From Saprospiraceae bacterium (GTDB lineage Bacteria > Bacteroidota > Bacteroidia > Chitinophagales > Saprospiraceae), in assembly GCA_019638385.1 (NCBI GenBank), contig JAHBTW010000016.1, positions 1 through 64,000 on the forward strand: a stretch of DNA of 64,000 bases. Direction: 5' to 3'. Each line of letters starts with the position of its first letter. Position 1 is the first letter of the stretch. A program made the position numbers and the translations under genes. This document shows positions 26,387 through 35,817 of this stretch, piece after piece. Below the pieces are notes generated by a model that did no database searches, had not been told where the DNA came from, and saw only the letters and a program-made list of their open reading frames with translations.

Positions 26387-27040
26387 ATGCGATCTATACG
26401 GATAGCCATTTTTGACGACAGCGCCGACATAAGAGACGGGCTGAAAGGCATACTCAAATTTTATCCCGACATGCAGGTGCTGGGGGCCTTCCAGAATGCC
26501 AATGACATCGCCGGGTTTGTGTCTCTCGAAAAACCGGATGTAATCCTGATGGACATCACAATGCCCGGAATGAATGGCATAGAAGCTACTGCCGTGGTGA
26601 AATCATTTTCGCCGCAAACGCAGGTAATCATATTGTCACAGCACTCCGACGATGAAAAAGTCTTTACCGCGCTTCGCTTCGGCGCTACGGGCTACCTGCT
26701 TAAAGGAGAGGATGCCGGAAGCATCGTGGAAGCCATTCGCACCGTGGTAGCCGGCGGATCGCCCATGAACGCTTTCGTAGCCCGCAAAGCCGTGGATTAT
26801 TTTCAAAAACAGCCTGTGCAAAGTAGCCGGACCAACGAAACTGCAGATTTCGGGTTATCCGCCCGGGAAATGGACGTGCTGAAATGCCTCGGCAAAGGCA
26901 TGACATACAAGGAAATAGCCGCAGATCTTAATATCTCCATTGATACGGTGCGCTCGCACATACGGCATATTTACGAAAAGTTGCAGGCGCGCAGCAAATC
27001 GGAGGCGATACTGATCGCTATGCGGAAGGGCTTGATTTGA
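26387..27040 (+). CDS. NarL/LuxR-family response regulator
   Basis: From the ATG at 26387 (MRSIRIAIFDDSADIRDGL) the 217-residue protein has a receiver domain with DD at 10-11, the phospho-acceptor Asp in PDVILMDITMPGMNG (about residue 55) and the conserved Lys in YLLKGEDAGSI near 106. The LuxR helix-turn-helix follows: LSAREMDVLKCLGKGMTYKE then IAADLNISIDTVRSHIRHIYEKL. The open frame begins earlier at 26273, inside the palindrome, but family similarity starts at 26387. It is the likely partner of the sensor kinase at 27526. Confidence 0.92.
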   Translation: MRSIRIAIFDDSADIRDGLKGILKFYPDMQVLGAFQNANDIAGFVSLEKPDVILMDITMPGMNGIEATAVVKSFSPQTQVIILSQHSDDEKVFTALRFGATGYLLKGEDAGSIVEAIRTVVAGGSPMNAFVARKAVDYFQKQPVQSSRTNETADFGLSAREMDVLKCLGKGMTYKEIAADLNISIDTVRSHIRHIYEKLQARSKSEAILIAMRKGLI

Positions 27041-27076
27041 TTCAACCATTTTTTTAATATTTAAAACATTACCAAA

Positions 27077-27334
27077 ATGATTGTAAAAATATCGGAAGTA
27101 ACTAAGGGAGGAGTCGGAAATGTGGCTGACAATCCACAATACAACGCTGATGAAGTAAATATTGTCAGAGAGCAGTCCGGATGTATCAGTTTAACACTGT
27201 TAAACGTACAGCATAATGTGCCTGGGGTCGGAGTTCGTGATATGACCGGCATTATCGGCGTTGATGCCGGGGGCAATATGGAAGATGAAGTACACTGGAT
27301 AGCGCTACCTTGTCCGCCGCATTGTGCTGCATAA
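27077..27334 (+). CDS. Hypothetical 85-residue protein with C-terminal CPPHC
   Basis: The frame starts 36 bp after the response regulator and encodes 85 residues with no family I recognise. It begins MIVKISEVTKGGVGNVADN, has one Cys in the middle (SGCISLTLLN) and ends ALPCPPHCAA. There is no signal peptide or membrane segment. The base composition is lower in GC than the flanks. Its position between a response regulator and its kinase, on the same strand, is the main reason to keep it. A short peptide precursor or a metal-binding protein could be considered, but nothing proves either. Confidence 0.45.
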   Translation: MIVKISEVTKGGVGNVADNPQYNADEVNIVREQSGCISLTLLNVQHNVPGVGVRDMTGIIGVDAGGNMEDEVHWIALPCPPHCAA

Positions 27335-27474
27335 CAACAGCCCTTTTTTCGATGATCTATTGGCAAAATCACCGAAAGGCGATTCCGGTGATGATTTAGC
27401 GTATTTTGAGCAAAGATATACTGGCAAATTTCTGAGATTATATTTTTTGAGGTTTGCCATTTGTAATATTTCCA

Positions 27475-27516
27475 CGATTAGTGCCGGGGCGGCTTGCTAC
27501 GCTCCGGCACTAATCG
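27475..27516. repeat. Inverted repeat before the sensor kinase
   Basis: CGATTAGTGCCGG (27475-27487) and its inverse CCGGCACTAATCG (27504-27516) form a perfect 13-bp stem with a 16-base loop, 10 bp upstream of the kinase ATG. No T-tract follows, so an operator or attenuator is as likely as a terminator. Confidence 0.7.
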
Positions 27517-27525
27517 CAAAGCACC

Positions 27526-30500
27526 ATGAGGTTATTATGCCTTGTATTTCTACTCCTGTCGGGCATGGCCCTTCATGCCCAGCCCGACGCGCTGTCTTTC
27601 CATCGCCTCACTCGAAAAGAAGGGTTGATGGAAGGCTGGAATTGGTATGTATTTAAAGACTCCAGGGGCTTCGTGTGGATCAGTTCTGTATATGGATTGA
27701 ACCGATTTGACGGGATAAACGTACGCACATTTGACTACGACGAAACCAGACCTTGTGCAATCCTGGGCCAGAACATACAAGGCCGCTTTTTTGAAGATAC
27801 CAATTCCGATATCTGGTTTTGCACCTTTGAAGCGATTCATTGCTACCGCCGAAAATCGGATTGTTTCGAACACTATTTCATAGAAAGTGATGGCGAAGCG
27901 GTACAGAGCGGATATTTCCTCTTTGATATGGACGGAGCGCAGCGCCTCTGGGTTTTATCGGACAATAAGGAAATATGGACTTTTGACACGCACAGCAAAT
28001 GTTTTTCCAAAATTGAAAACTGCCATGCCAACAGGTGTGACACCCGGAAAAATAAGGCCGGTATAGTGGAGACGACAATCGGCTACACCCTTGGTTACAC
28101 GGGTGCAGAACTGATACATTACTATCCGAACGGCCAACGAAAAAGAGAAAATATCTTCGATGGACGACGACCGACCAACCAACCCCCGATCAGGGTAAGA
28201 AATTGCTATTTTGACGGGGATACCTGCTGGATGGCCACCGATGCCGGTTTGATTGAATACCATTTGCCGACAGGCTGGTATAAAATCTTCGACACTTATG
28301 AAGACCGCAGTATTATTATGCTCGTCTATGCCGGGCCATACACGGACGATATGCTGATAGTAAGTTCCAATGCCGGTTATATTTTGTTTTTTGATAAAAC
28401 TACGCGTCGTTTTGTGAGATTATTTGAGCACAGTGAAGACGATCCAAACGGACTGCGCCGTTCCCTCTTTTCCAATGTATATACCGACGACTGGGGCAAT
28501 ATCTGGGTAAGTATGGATCAAGACGGATTGGATTGGACCCACCCCGGCAAAATTCATTTCAAATACACGCCCCCGTTGACGCCGGGACACAGAGATATTC
28601 TCCACTTGAGAGCGACAGAGAACGGCGATTTGCTTTGTGTCACCGGGGCTGAAATTTGGAAGCTCCGCTCCTCAGCCTCCTATTCCTTGTCAGCGCAATT
28701 CCATTCAAAACTCTTTTCCAAAACGCCATTAAAAAGTATTGCCGCCTCCAATAACAACTTGTGGGCTGTTGACGGAACATCGTTACGGCGTTATGCGCCT
28801 GCAGCAAGCAAATGGGAGGTGGTAGATACGCTGACGAGTAAAGTGAACGACTATTACACCCAATTGCTACCCCTTAAAAACGGGGGCTTAATCGCCCTAA
28901 CTTTCCGGGGACTGAGGCAAATGAATTCATCAAACGATGGCGCGTACACGATGGACATCATCCCCGCAATAGATTCTACTGCATCATATTACGGGGCTTT
29001 TCAGGACGGCAAGGGCCGCCTTTTTATTGGTAAAAATAACGCCGGCATCTGCCTGCTTCAACCAAACGGCGCCACATGGGACTCCATCGCCTGGCTGCCC
29101 GTGAGAGGCGACCCGCATTGCTGGCACGAAGATACCGCCTCCAATACCCTTTGGATCGGCACCTCGCTGGGTTTAGTGCGCATGAACCTCGCCGACTTTT
29201 CCTTCCGCACCTACACACCCATAAAGACAACTTTCCCGACCACAACATCTTTTCGCTCCTGGCCGACGACGCCGGCCGTTTATGGATGGGCACCAACAAC
29301 GGGCTTGCATTGTTTGACCCGGCCACCAATAAGGTACGCAGTTTTTCCCGCGCCGACGGTTTACCGGAAGAAGGTTTTACGCCGGGCGTTGCGCATCGCC
29401 TGCCCTCCGGCGAGTTGCTTTTCGGCTGCGGCCCCCGGCTGTTGGTGGTACAACCCAAAATGGAAAAAAATTTACTGCCCAAGCCGGTACTCCAAATTAC
29501 CGGCATTATGGTAAATGACGAGCCGCCTTTAGGGCTGCGCTGCGCTGTATCCGGCGCGAGCAACCCGGAAGAGTTCCAAGGCATCGTGCTGCCCTGGGAC
29601 CAAAGTACCGTTTCTTTCGACTTTACAGCCATCGAATACGGCGACCCCGCCCGCAACCAAACCTTTTTCCGGATGGAGGGATACGACGACTACTGGCTTA
29701 GCGGCGGCAATCCGGGCTTTGCGCGGTATCCCAACCTTCCGCCCGGCAGTTACAAATTATTACTGAAGGCCGCCAACTCCAACGGCGACCGGATGGACGA
29801 GCCCAAGGTGCTGGAAATCGTCATCCTCCCTCCCTGGTGGAAAACGTGGTGGTTTCGCACGGCGGCCATTTTTCTGGTGGCACTGTTCACCTACGGCATT
29901 TACCGCTATCGCCTCGCCCAAATGGAGCGTTTGCAACAAATGCGCAACCAAATAGCCGAAGACCTGCACGATGAAGTAGGCTCTACCGTTACCGGCATCC
30001 GCATGTTTGCCGACATGTTAAAGATGGAACTGGGGCAAGATCGGCCCGACTTAGTGCCGCGCTTGGAGCGCATCGGCGGCAGTGCCTCTAAGATCATGGG
30101 TTCCATGCGCGACATCGTTTGGGCCATCAACCCGGCTACCGACCGCCTCGTTGATCTTGCAGGCCGCATGAGAGATGCCGCTGCTGCCTGCGAGGCTGCC
30201 GGCCTTTCCTATCAGTTCTCTGCACCTTCCATACCGGAACTCCTGCGCATCAACCCCAAAGTGAAGCATAATCTGCTGCTCATTTTCAAAGAGGCATTGA
30301 GCAATGCTTTAAAGTATTCGGAAGCCACGCATGTAGAAATGTCGCTGCAAGTAGAAGGCAAACAGCTCACCCTTGCCCTGCGCGATAACGGCAAAGGGTT
30401 TGACCTCGAAACGGTCCGCCGGGGCAACGGCTTGTACAACATGAAAAAAAGGGCCGCCGCGATGAAGGCTGAATTTTCGCTGGAAAGCCGACAGGATTAC

Positions 30501-30533
30501 GGCACGGCGGTAGTGGTGGCGGTGAAGATGTAA
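27526..30533 (+). pseudogene. Propeller-type sensor histidine kinase (frameshifted near 29220)
   Basis: Two frames make up one protein of about 1000 residues. The first starts with a signal peptide (MRLLCLVFLLLSGMALHAQ) and contains reg_prop propeller blades (FKDSRGFVWISSVYGLNRFD, DWGNIWVSMDQDGLD-type, TLWIGTSLGLVRMN). At about 29217-29226 the sense passes to the other frame (HKDNFPDHNIFSLLADDAGR, LWMGTNNGLALFD), which holds the Y_Y_Y domain, one membrane segment at about 29855-29905, the HisKA_3 segment IAEDLHDEVGSTVTGIRM with the phospho-His, and the HATPase_c motifs NALKYSEA and DNGKGFD with NGLYNMKKRAA. A single indel explains the break. As written, the sensor and kinase are separated, so the pathway may be broken, or the base is in error. 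Confidence 0.85.
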
Positions 30534-30971
30534 TTGATAATAAGAATGGTGCAGATAACATGTAGAGACGCAATGCATGATAGGCGTGGCATGTAGAGAC
30601 GCAATGCATTGCGTCTCTACAGGCCACGCCTATCAACCTATATTTTTCCCACCCCTCCCTTGTTTAAATACGCCTCACCATTTTCACACAGAAAAAATCA
30701 CCCTTTTATGCGATTGCGCATAAGGGCGCCTGGGCTGTACATTTAGGGCGACTTATGGGACCTTCTCATATTTTTTCGGAAAAATACTCAAGACCCAATG
30801 CTCGCGGGTGCCGGATGGATCGCTTATATCCATCCGGCCCGAGAGTTTCCTGCCCATTTAGCCGTTTTTGACGGAAATGCACAAATGATTGAAGAAAACG
30901 CACAAACAAAAAAGTGGCTGCTCGCTGCAATTTTGAACGATTTCTTTTTCTAACCTTAAACTCGTTGACTT
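30534..30971. other. Intergenic region of 438 bp with REP-like repeats
   Basis: It holds the repeats at 30562-30634 and a small inverted repeat (TTATGCG...CGCATAA) near 30706-30724. The remaining 250 bp, up to the start of the BNR-like gene, shows no convincing coding frame and no TAnnTTTG promoter at a usual position. Confidence 0.5.
30562..30634. repeat. Nested REP-like palindrome with an extra half copy
   Basis: A half copy (GTAGAGACGCAATGCAT, 30562-30578) is followed by a full 28-bp core (30593-30620) set within outer arms GATAGGCGTGGC (30579-30590) and GGCCACGCCTATC (30622-30634). The core is identical to that at 26257-26284. Confidence 0.88.
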
Positions 30972-32102
30972 ATGAAAAATTTTACCCGCTTTCTCCAGCC
31001 GGCTACCGCCGCAATGCAATCACTACTTAAGCCCAAACTTCTGAAGAAGTTTACCGCATTTTGCCTTCTGCTCGCTGCCTGCACGGCCCTTAGCGCTCAG
31101 GCGCCGGGGACATGGACCGCTCACGGATCGGGCATTACCGCATCGCCTCGGGATTTTCTCGGCATAGATGCCGTAAGCCCGGATGTGGCCTGGGGCGTTG
31201 CGGAACATCCCACGTTTTCAGTTGGCGCAAGGGAGTTTTGCCGCACCCTCGACGGCGGCGCTACCTGGCAAACCGGCGTCATTGACCCCTCCAATGGCGG
31301 GCAGTTCACCTCCTTAGCCGTTTATGCGCTGGATGCTGAAACCGCCTGGGTGATTATGACCAATATACCTACTCAAAACCATGGCAAAATTTACAAAACC
31401 ACCGACGGCGGCCAATCCTGGCAGGAGCAAACCGGCTCCTTTAACGGCACCGGAAATGCCGTCGCCTTTATTCACTTTTTCGATGCGGACAACGGCCTTG
31501 CCATTGGTAGTCCGGGCACGGGCAACGCCGCGATAGACTCCCTGAGAATCTGGAAGACCTCCGACGGAGGCAATGCCTGGAACCGGATACCGCCCGACCA
31601 ACTCCCGACACCTTTGGCAAGCGAGGGTTTCTGGATTACCCCCGGGAACGGCCACTATGCCGCCATCGGCGACAAAATATGGTTCGGTACGCGAAGGGGT
31701 CGGATTTGGTACTCGCCCGACAAAGACGAAAACTGGCAGGCATTCCCTTTGAGCACCCAGAACATTACGAACATGAGCTTCAGTATGACTTTTTCCGATG
31801 AACAAAACGGTATTGCAGCAGGATATGGGATCGCTTTTCGCACCGAGGACGGCGGCCAAACCTGGACGCCCTTGACGACGCTTCCCGCTTCTGTTGTTTA
31901 TTATCGCATACAACATGTGCCCGGCTCTAACGGAGCGTACTACCTGACCTACGAGGCCAGCCAAAGTTTTTATAACCAATATCGCCATGCCTATTCTTTA
32001 GACGACGGAGAGACCTGGACACTGATCGCCGATCAACCGCGCTTGCTCCCCTTTGAGTTCGTTTCGCCTACCGTCGGTTGGGGCGGCGGTGGCGGACTTT
32101 GA
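30972..32102 (+). CDS. Exported BNR/YCF48-like propeller protein
   Basis: The 376-residue protein has a signal peptide after a long basic N-region (cleavage about residue 43, ...TALSAQA). The mature part has repeated Asp-box-like units: CRTLDGGATWQTG, KTTDGGQSWQEQ, KTSDGGNAWNRI, WYSPDKDENWQAF, RTEDGGQTWTPL, SLDDGETWTLI. These belong to sialidase/YCF48-like beta-propellers. It stops abruptly at FVSPTVGWGGGGGL with no T9SS sorting domain, although related proteins usually carry one, so it may be truncated at the 3' end (G-rich slippage near 32085-32097 is possible). Confidence 0.8.
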   Translation: MKNFTRFLQPATAAMQSLLKPKLLKKFTAFCLLLAACTALSAQAPGTWTAHGSGITASPRDFLGIDAVSPDVAWGVAEHPTFSVGAREFCRTLDGGATWQTGVIDPSNGGQFTSLAVYALDAETAWVIMTNIPTQNHGKIYKTTDGGQSWQEQTGSFNGTGNAVAFIHFFDADNGLAIGSPGTGNAAIDSLRIWKTSDGGNAWNRIPPDQLPTPLASEGFWITPGNGHYAAIGDKIWFGTRRGRIWYSPDKDENWQAFPLSTQNITNMSFSMTFSDEQNGIAAGYGIAFRTEDGGQTWTPLTTLPASVVYYRIQHVPGSNGAYYLTYEASQSFYNQYRHAYSLDDGETWTLIADQPRLLPFEFVSPTVGWGGGGGL

Positions 32103-32121
32103 TTAAAAATGTGGCTCATTT

Positions 32122-32559
32122 TCACCCCACCAACCCCAACGCCCAGCGATACATCTCATGATAAAACAGTGGCGCAGCCTGTGCCGGCGGCAGCCATAGC
32201 AAGTGGTGGTCGGCTTCGGTTTTGCCTTCGGGAGCGGCGCCCAGGATGGCGACGTGGTAGAAATGCCCCGTCTTTTTGTAGTACAGGCCATTCTTGTTAT
32301 CCAAGTAATATTCCACTGCGGCGCCCAAGGGGCGATGGACTTCTGCGATGAGGCCCGTTTCTTCGCGCACTTCGCGCAGCAGGGCCGTTTCCCGGTCTTC
32401 GCCGGGTTCGATGCCGCCGCCGGCCAGGAAGTAGCGGCCGCCATCGGTGCGCACCAAGCCAAGCTCAGACTGCGCATTGAAAAACAGGGCGTAAGCGCCG
32501 GGGCGGGAGATGTAGGTTACACCCGGCAAGGGGGCGCCAAAGGTCAGGATGTCTTGCAT
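32122..32559 (-). CDS. NUDIX hydrolase
   Basis: The 145-residue protein contains a full Nudix box, GGGIEPGEDRETALLREVRE-ETGL, near residues 46-69, with the metal-binding REVREE core. Flanking segments GRYFLAGGG and YYLDNKNGLYYKKTGHFYHV fit the family. It hydrolyses nucleoside-diphosphate-linked compounds; the substrate cannot be told from sequence. It is convergent with the BNR-like gene. Confidence 0.9.
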   Translation of the reverse strand: MQDILTFGAPLPGVTYISRPGAYALFFNAQSELGLVRTDGGRYFLAGGGIEPGEDRETALLREVREETGLIAEVHRPLGAAVEYYLDNKNGLYYKKTGHFYHVAILGAAPEGKTEADHHLLWLPPAQAAPLFYHEMYRWALGLVG

Positions 32560-32686
32560 ATGTGGAGGGTTGTAATACGGGTTGACTGAACGGTTTATGC
32601 TTCGCTGAAAGTTCCTTGACTGGGGAAAATAACAGTGGGAACCCTGCTTGGTTGTGCGGAGTCGCTTTGCAACTTAACCCTCTTGA

Positions 32687-32851
32687 TCATTTATTCGGGC
32701 GGTATATCCTGACCAATTGCCCATCGAGGGAATAACTCTCGGCAAGGGCTTGATGAACGCGGTCAGCCAGCGCATCGAAGTCTGGATCTTCGGTACAAAC
32801 GATTATCCCTGGATGGGAAGGACTGATGTGGTGGAGGCGAATGAATTTCAA
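32687..32851 (-). pseudogene. C-terminal remnant of a DUF5615 (PIN-like) toxin
   Basis: Fifty-four codons read LKFIRLHHISPSHPGIIVCT then EDPDFDALADRVHQAL and end RIYRPNK. It resembles the C-terminal half of DUF5615 toxins (DFLRLH...GI motif). The N-terminal half, which holds the first acidic active-site residue (LADEN-type motif), is absent. It follows directly after, and slightly overlaps, the DUF433 gene, where a full toxin would start. Confidence 0.65.
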
Positions 32852-33176
32852 AAGTCTTCGTTATCCGCAATCAGTTCATCTATTTCTTCTTTATTGGCCC
32901 GGTAATAGTTGCAGGCATTTTGGAGGTCTCGCCGGCTAAGAGTTGGGTAAGCGTCGAGGATTTGGCCATCGGTCAGCCCCAACTCTTTAGAGTGTACCAG
33001 AGACCAAACCGGAATCGGGAACCCGCGATGCAAGCATCGCCGCCACAAATGCCGGGAGTCTTTTCAATGCCGGCAGAAACGCCTGTCAGGTCGCTGACTC
33101 CCCATTGCAGCAACTGCGCTTTTTCACCAGAGGACATTTCGGGCAGCAAGGCTACCGCTTTTTGCAGTGCAGTCAT
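32848..33176 (-). pseudogene. DUF433-type antitoxin (frameshifted)
   Basis: The first frame begins MTALQKAVALLPEMSSGEKA and reaches GGDACIAGSR (about 33015); the family sequence continues in another frame as IPVWSLVHSKELGLTDGQIL, then AYPTLSRRDLQNACNYYRAN and ends IADNEDF. DUF433 proteins have GxACIxGTRIPVW across this point, so one base appears to be missing in CCCGATTCC (33011-33019). DUF433 is the antitoxin of DUF5615 toxins; the partner here is also broken. Confidence 0.75.
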
Positions 33177-33331
33177 GGCACAAGTTTAGTGTGAAAGCAG
33201 ATCGTTTTATCTAAATACGCCGAACGGGTCGCTAAAGTTTGGCTAAACAGCTTTTCTCATTTCCATTTCAACCGCGCCTCACGCCGCAGCCACGTTCCTC
33301 ATGCGCCATATATACCCACCGGCATTTGGCC

Positions 33332-35317
33332 TCACTCCACCACCACCTTCCGCACCGCCACTCTCCCCGCCGCGCTTATTTTGATTAAATACATCCCCGC
33401 CGCGAGGTTGACATTCAATGTAATATCGCCCATTGCCTGTTGCCGGGAAAGCACCTTGCCCTGGAGTGTGAGGATTTCAACGGTAGCCGGTTCTTGCAGG
33501 CCGGTTATGTGCAGCTTGTTTTGGGTGGGATTGGGGAAGATTTTAACCGATAAAGGGTCCTGTGTTTGCGTGCTGGAAGGCTGTTGCCAAACCTGGCCGA
33601 TTCGGTTTCCCCAAAAATACTCCACCAGATCGGGTTGGTCTATAAACGGATTCCGGTTGAACTGCCAGGTGTAGATCACGTTGTTGCGGTTCATTTCAAA
33701 ATCGTCGGGCGGGTCGTTTCGGTGCCAATCCAGCAGGGTGGCCAGGTCCCCGAATTGCCCTACGAGTCCATCGGGAAATCCGTTGACGATTTCGAGGCCG
33801 TTATACCGCACGGCCAGATAAAAGACACAGCGCGCCACATCTCCCTTGAAGCCGCCGAGCGTGCCGGGAGGGCCGTTGTACTGCCCGTAAAATTGGTTGC
33901 CCCGGCTGTTGTTCTCTGCGGCATCAATCGCCCGGATGGCATGGCCGTCGGAGTTGGCGTGGCGTGTGGAGTCGGCATTGGTGGTCCAGAAAATGTCTCT
34001 GCCGTCAGACAGGGTATCGGCGGCGATGCTGTCGAAACCGCCGCGCGACCGCGGGAAGGTGTGCTCCCGGTTCCAGACGCCCACGTTGTTGGAGGTCGTT
34101 TGAAAATCGAGCTTGGGGCGGCCCGTTTCCAAATACACCAACCAAACCTCATTGCTGTTCTCCGGGTTTTGATCGGCTTCTTTTACCATCTCAATCACAT
34201 CGGCGTAGGTATGCGCCCGCACGAGTGTCGGATCGGCGATGATGTTTTGTAACGCCTGGCGCAAATCACTGTCGGCCAACCCGTTGAGACCGTCGTAATA
34301 GCCGGCGGGCGTCGTGCTCGTCACTATGCCGAAGGTCGGATTGATGGGGGTACCGAAGGGCGCCATCGTAAAATCGTTGTCCACCACGCGAATGGGGATG
34401 TTGTTGTTTAGAATTAAAAATTCGGCGGGCAAATTGGGCAAGCGCAACACGGCTACTTCATCGCCTTCGTCGAGGTCATCGTCTATGAATGTAATGGTGG
34501 TGGAAACGGAGTTTTGGCCGGCGGGAATGGTCAAAACCGTATCACCGGTGAAATCATCGGCCGTAAAGGCGCCGCTGCTCAAAGAGAATTCAAACACCAA
34601 ATCCTCCGTCACATTTTGTTCGGTGGTGAAAACGAGGTCGAACGATTCTCCTTCATTGTACCTCGTTTGCGGGATGGTCGTCAACACGCCGTTTAGGATC
34701 ACGCCGCTGCCGTCGTTGAGGCGCCGGGGCGTCGGAACGCCTACAAAATAAGAGCCGTCGTTGTTGCGCTGAATGGAATTGGTGTTGTTGCCAGGTCCTT
34801 CGCTTATTTGTTCAATGGCGGGGTTAAACGCCTGAAAAATGGCGATCATACTTTCCACATCGGGGTCATTGGTGTCGTACAACAGCACGTCCACGAGGGT
34901 TTCGTTGACAAACGCGAGGGTTCCGTCCGGGAAGTCTTCGGCGCTGCCCTGATAAATGGCGACGGCATCGGCGCCGTTTTGAATCACATTGGCCGGAATG
35001 ATGTATTGGGGCGAGGGTACCACCGTCGTGCTGCCGATGAGCAACAAGCCGTTGATGTCGGTGGTGTAGCCGCTCAAATCCAATGCCAAATAACTGGTAT
35101 TGCCGCCGGATGCCGAGCCGTTGAAAAACACCAGCACATAACCGTCGAGCGCAAAATGAGGCGTTTCCGATTTGAGTTCCACAAACTCCTTGTCGTCAAT
35201 GCCGGGCGTATCGCAATCCAATTCATTGATGACCAATACTTGAGCGGGCAGCCAACCGGCGATGGAGAGCAGGAGGAGAACAACGGCGTTTCTGAGCATG
35301 ATGTCTTTTTTTTGCAA
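33332..35317 (-). CDS. Secreted endonuclease I with lamin-tail-like, Calx-beta and T9SS domains
   Basis: The 661-residue protein starts with a signal peptide (the ATG at 35297-35299, MLRNAVVLLLLSIAGWLPAQ, is a better start than the first one). A lamin-tail-like domain (VLVINELDCDTPGIDDKEFV) is followed by a Calx-beta segment near 230-310. The nuclease domain has WNREHTFPRSRGGFDS, DGRDIFWTTNADSTRH and AARCVFYLAVRYNG-like elements, matching EndA/NucM. The last 75 residues form a T9SS type A domain (IFPNPTQNKLHITG, LAAGMYLIKI, RKVVVE). It probably degrades extracellular nucleic acid. Confidence 0.9.
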   Translation of the reverse strand: MQKKDIMLRNAVVLLLLSIAGWLPAQVLVINELDCDTPGIDDKEFVELKSETPHFALDGYVLVFFNGSASGGNTSYLALDLSGYTTDINGLLLIGSTTVVPSPQYIIPANVIQNGADAVAIYQGSAEDFPDGTLAFVNETLVDVLLYDTNDPDVESMIAIFQAFNPAIEQISEGPGNNTNSIQRNNDGSYFVGVPTPRRLNDGSGVILNGVLTTIPQTRYNEGESFDLVFTTEQNVTEDLVFEFSLSSGAFTADDFTGDTVLTIPAGQNSVSTTITFIDDDLDEGDEVAVLRLPNLPAEFLILNNNIPIRVVDNDFTMAPFGTPINPTFGIVTSTTPAGYYDGLNGLADSDLRQALQNIIADPTLVRAHTYADVIEMVKEADQNPENSNEVWLVYLETGRPKLDFQTTSNNVGVWNREHTFPRSRGGFDSIAADTLSDGRDIFWTTNADSTRHANSDGHAIRAIDAAENNSRGNQFYGQYNGPPGTLGGFKGDVARCVFYLAVRYNGLEIVNGFPDGLVGQFGDLATLLDWHRNDPPDDFEMNRNNVIYTWQFNRNPFIDQPDLVEYFWGNRIGQVWQQPSSTQTQDPLSVKIFPNPTQNKLHITGLQEPATVEILTLQGKVLSRQQAMGDITLNVNLAAGMYLIKISAAGRVAVRKVVVE

Positions 35318-35508
35318 AGATGGGATTCTAAAAATAGGTATTCACAGCAAATTCAAATTTTTAAGCGCGCGTCAGTATATGGAACATGATTCATCCCGAA
35401 TTTTGAATAGCACAAGTTCAGTTTTGCCGAATGCGAGGAGGAGATTGCAGGATTAAGCTGAACTTTTCTCATACGATAAGTGTATCGGTATTGTAAAAAC
35501 ACAAAGCC

Positions 35509-35817
35509 ATGACCATTACCATTGAACTACAAGATGAGGAGGCATTGAGGTTGCTTCAAAATTTAGAAAAGCTGCACATTCTGAAACTAATCCCTGTTCC
35601 TGCACAAACGAGTAAAAAAGAACGGGCTAATTCACTTCCTCTTGAATCTATCTCGTCAACATGGCCAAATATGAAAAAAGGCTTGGTGGAATTACCCTTG
35701 GAGATGAAGGCTCATTCGGAAGATTTTCCCAAAGGGTACGGGGGCGCCAAGGGTTTGTTCATCATGTCTCCTGATTTTGACGAGCCTTTAGATGACTTCA
35801 AGGAATACATGTACTGA
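35509..35817 (+). CDS. DUF2281-like antitoxin (partner of PIN toxin)
   Basis: The 102-residue protein begins MTITIELQDEEALRLLQNLE and ends GGAKGLFIMSPDFDEPLDDF-KEYMY, the C-terminal motif of DUF2281 antitoxins that occupies the PIN active site. The stop overlaps the ATG of the toxin (TGATG). Together they form a VapBC-type pair. Confidence 0.85.
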   Translation: MTITIELQDEEALRLLQNLEKLHILKLIPVPAQTSKKERANSLPLESISSTWPNMKKGLVELPLEMKAHSEDFPKGYGGAKGLFIMSPDFDEPLDDFKEYMY

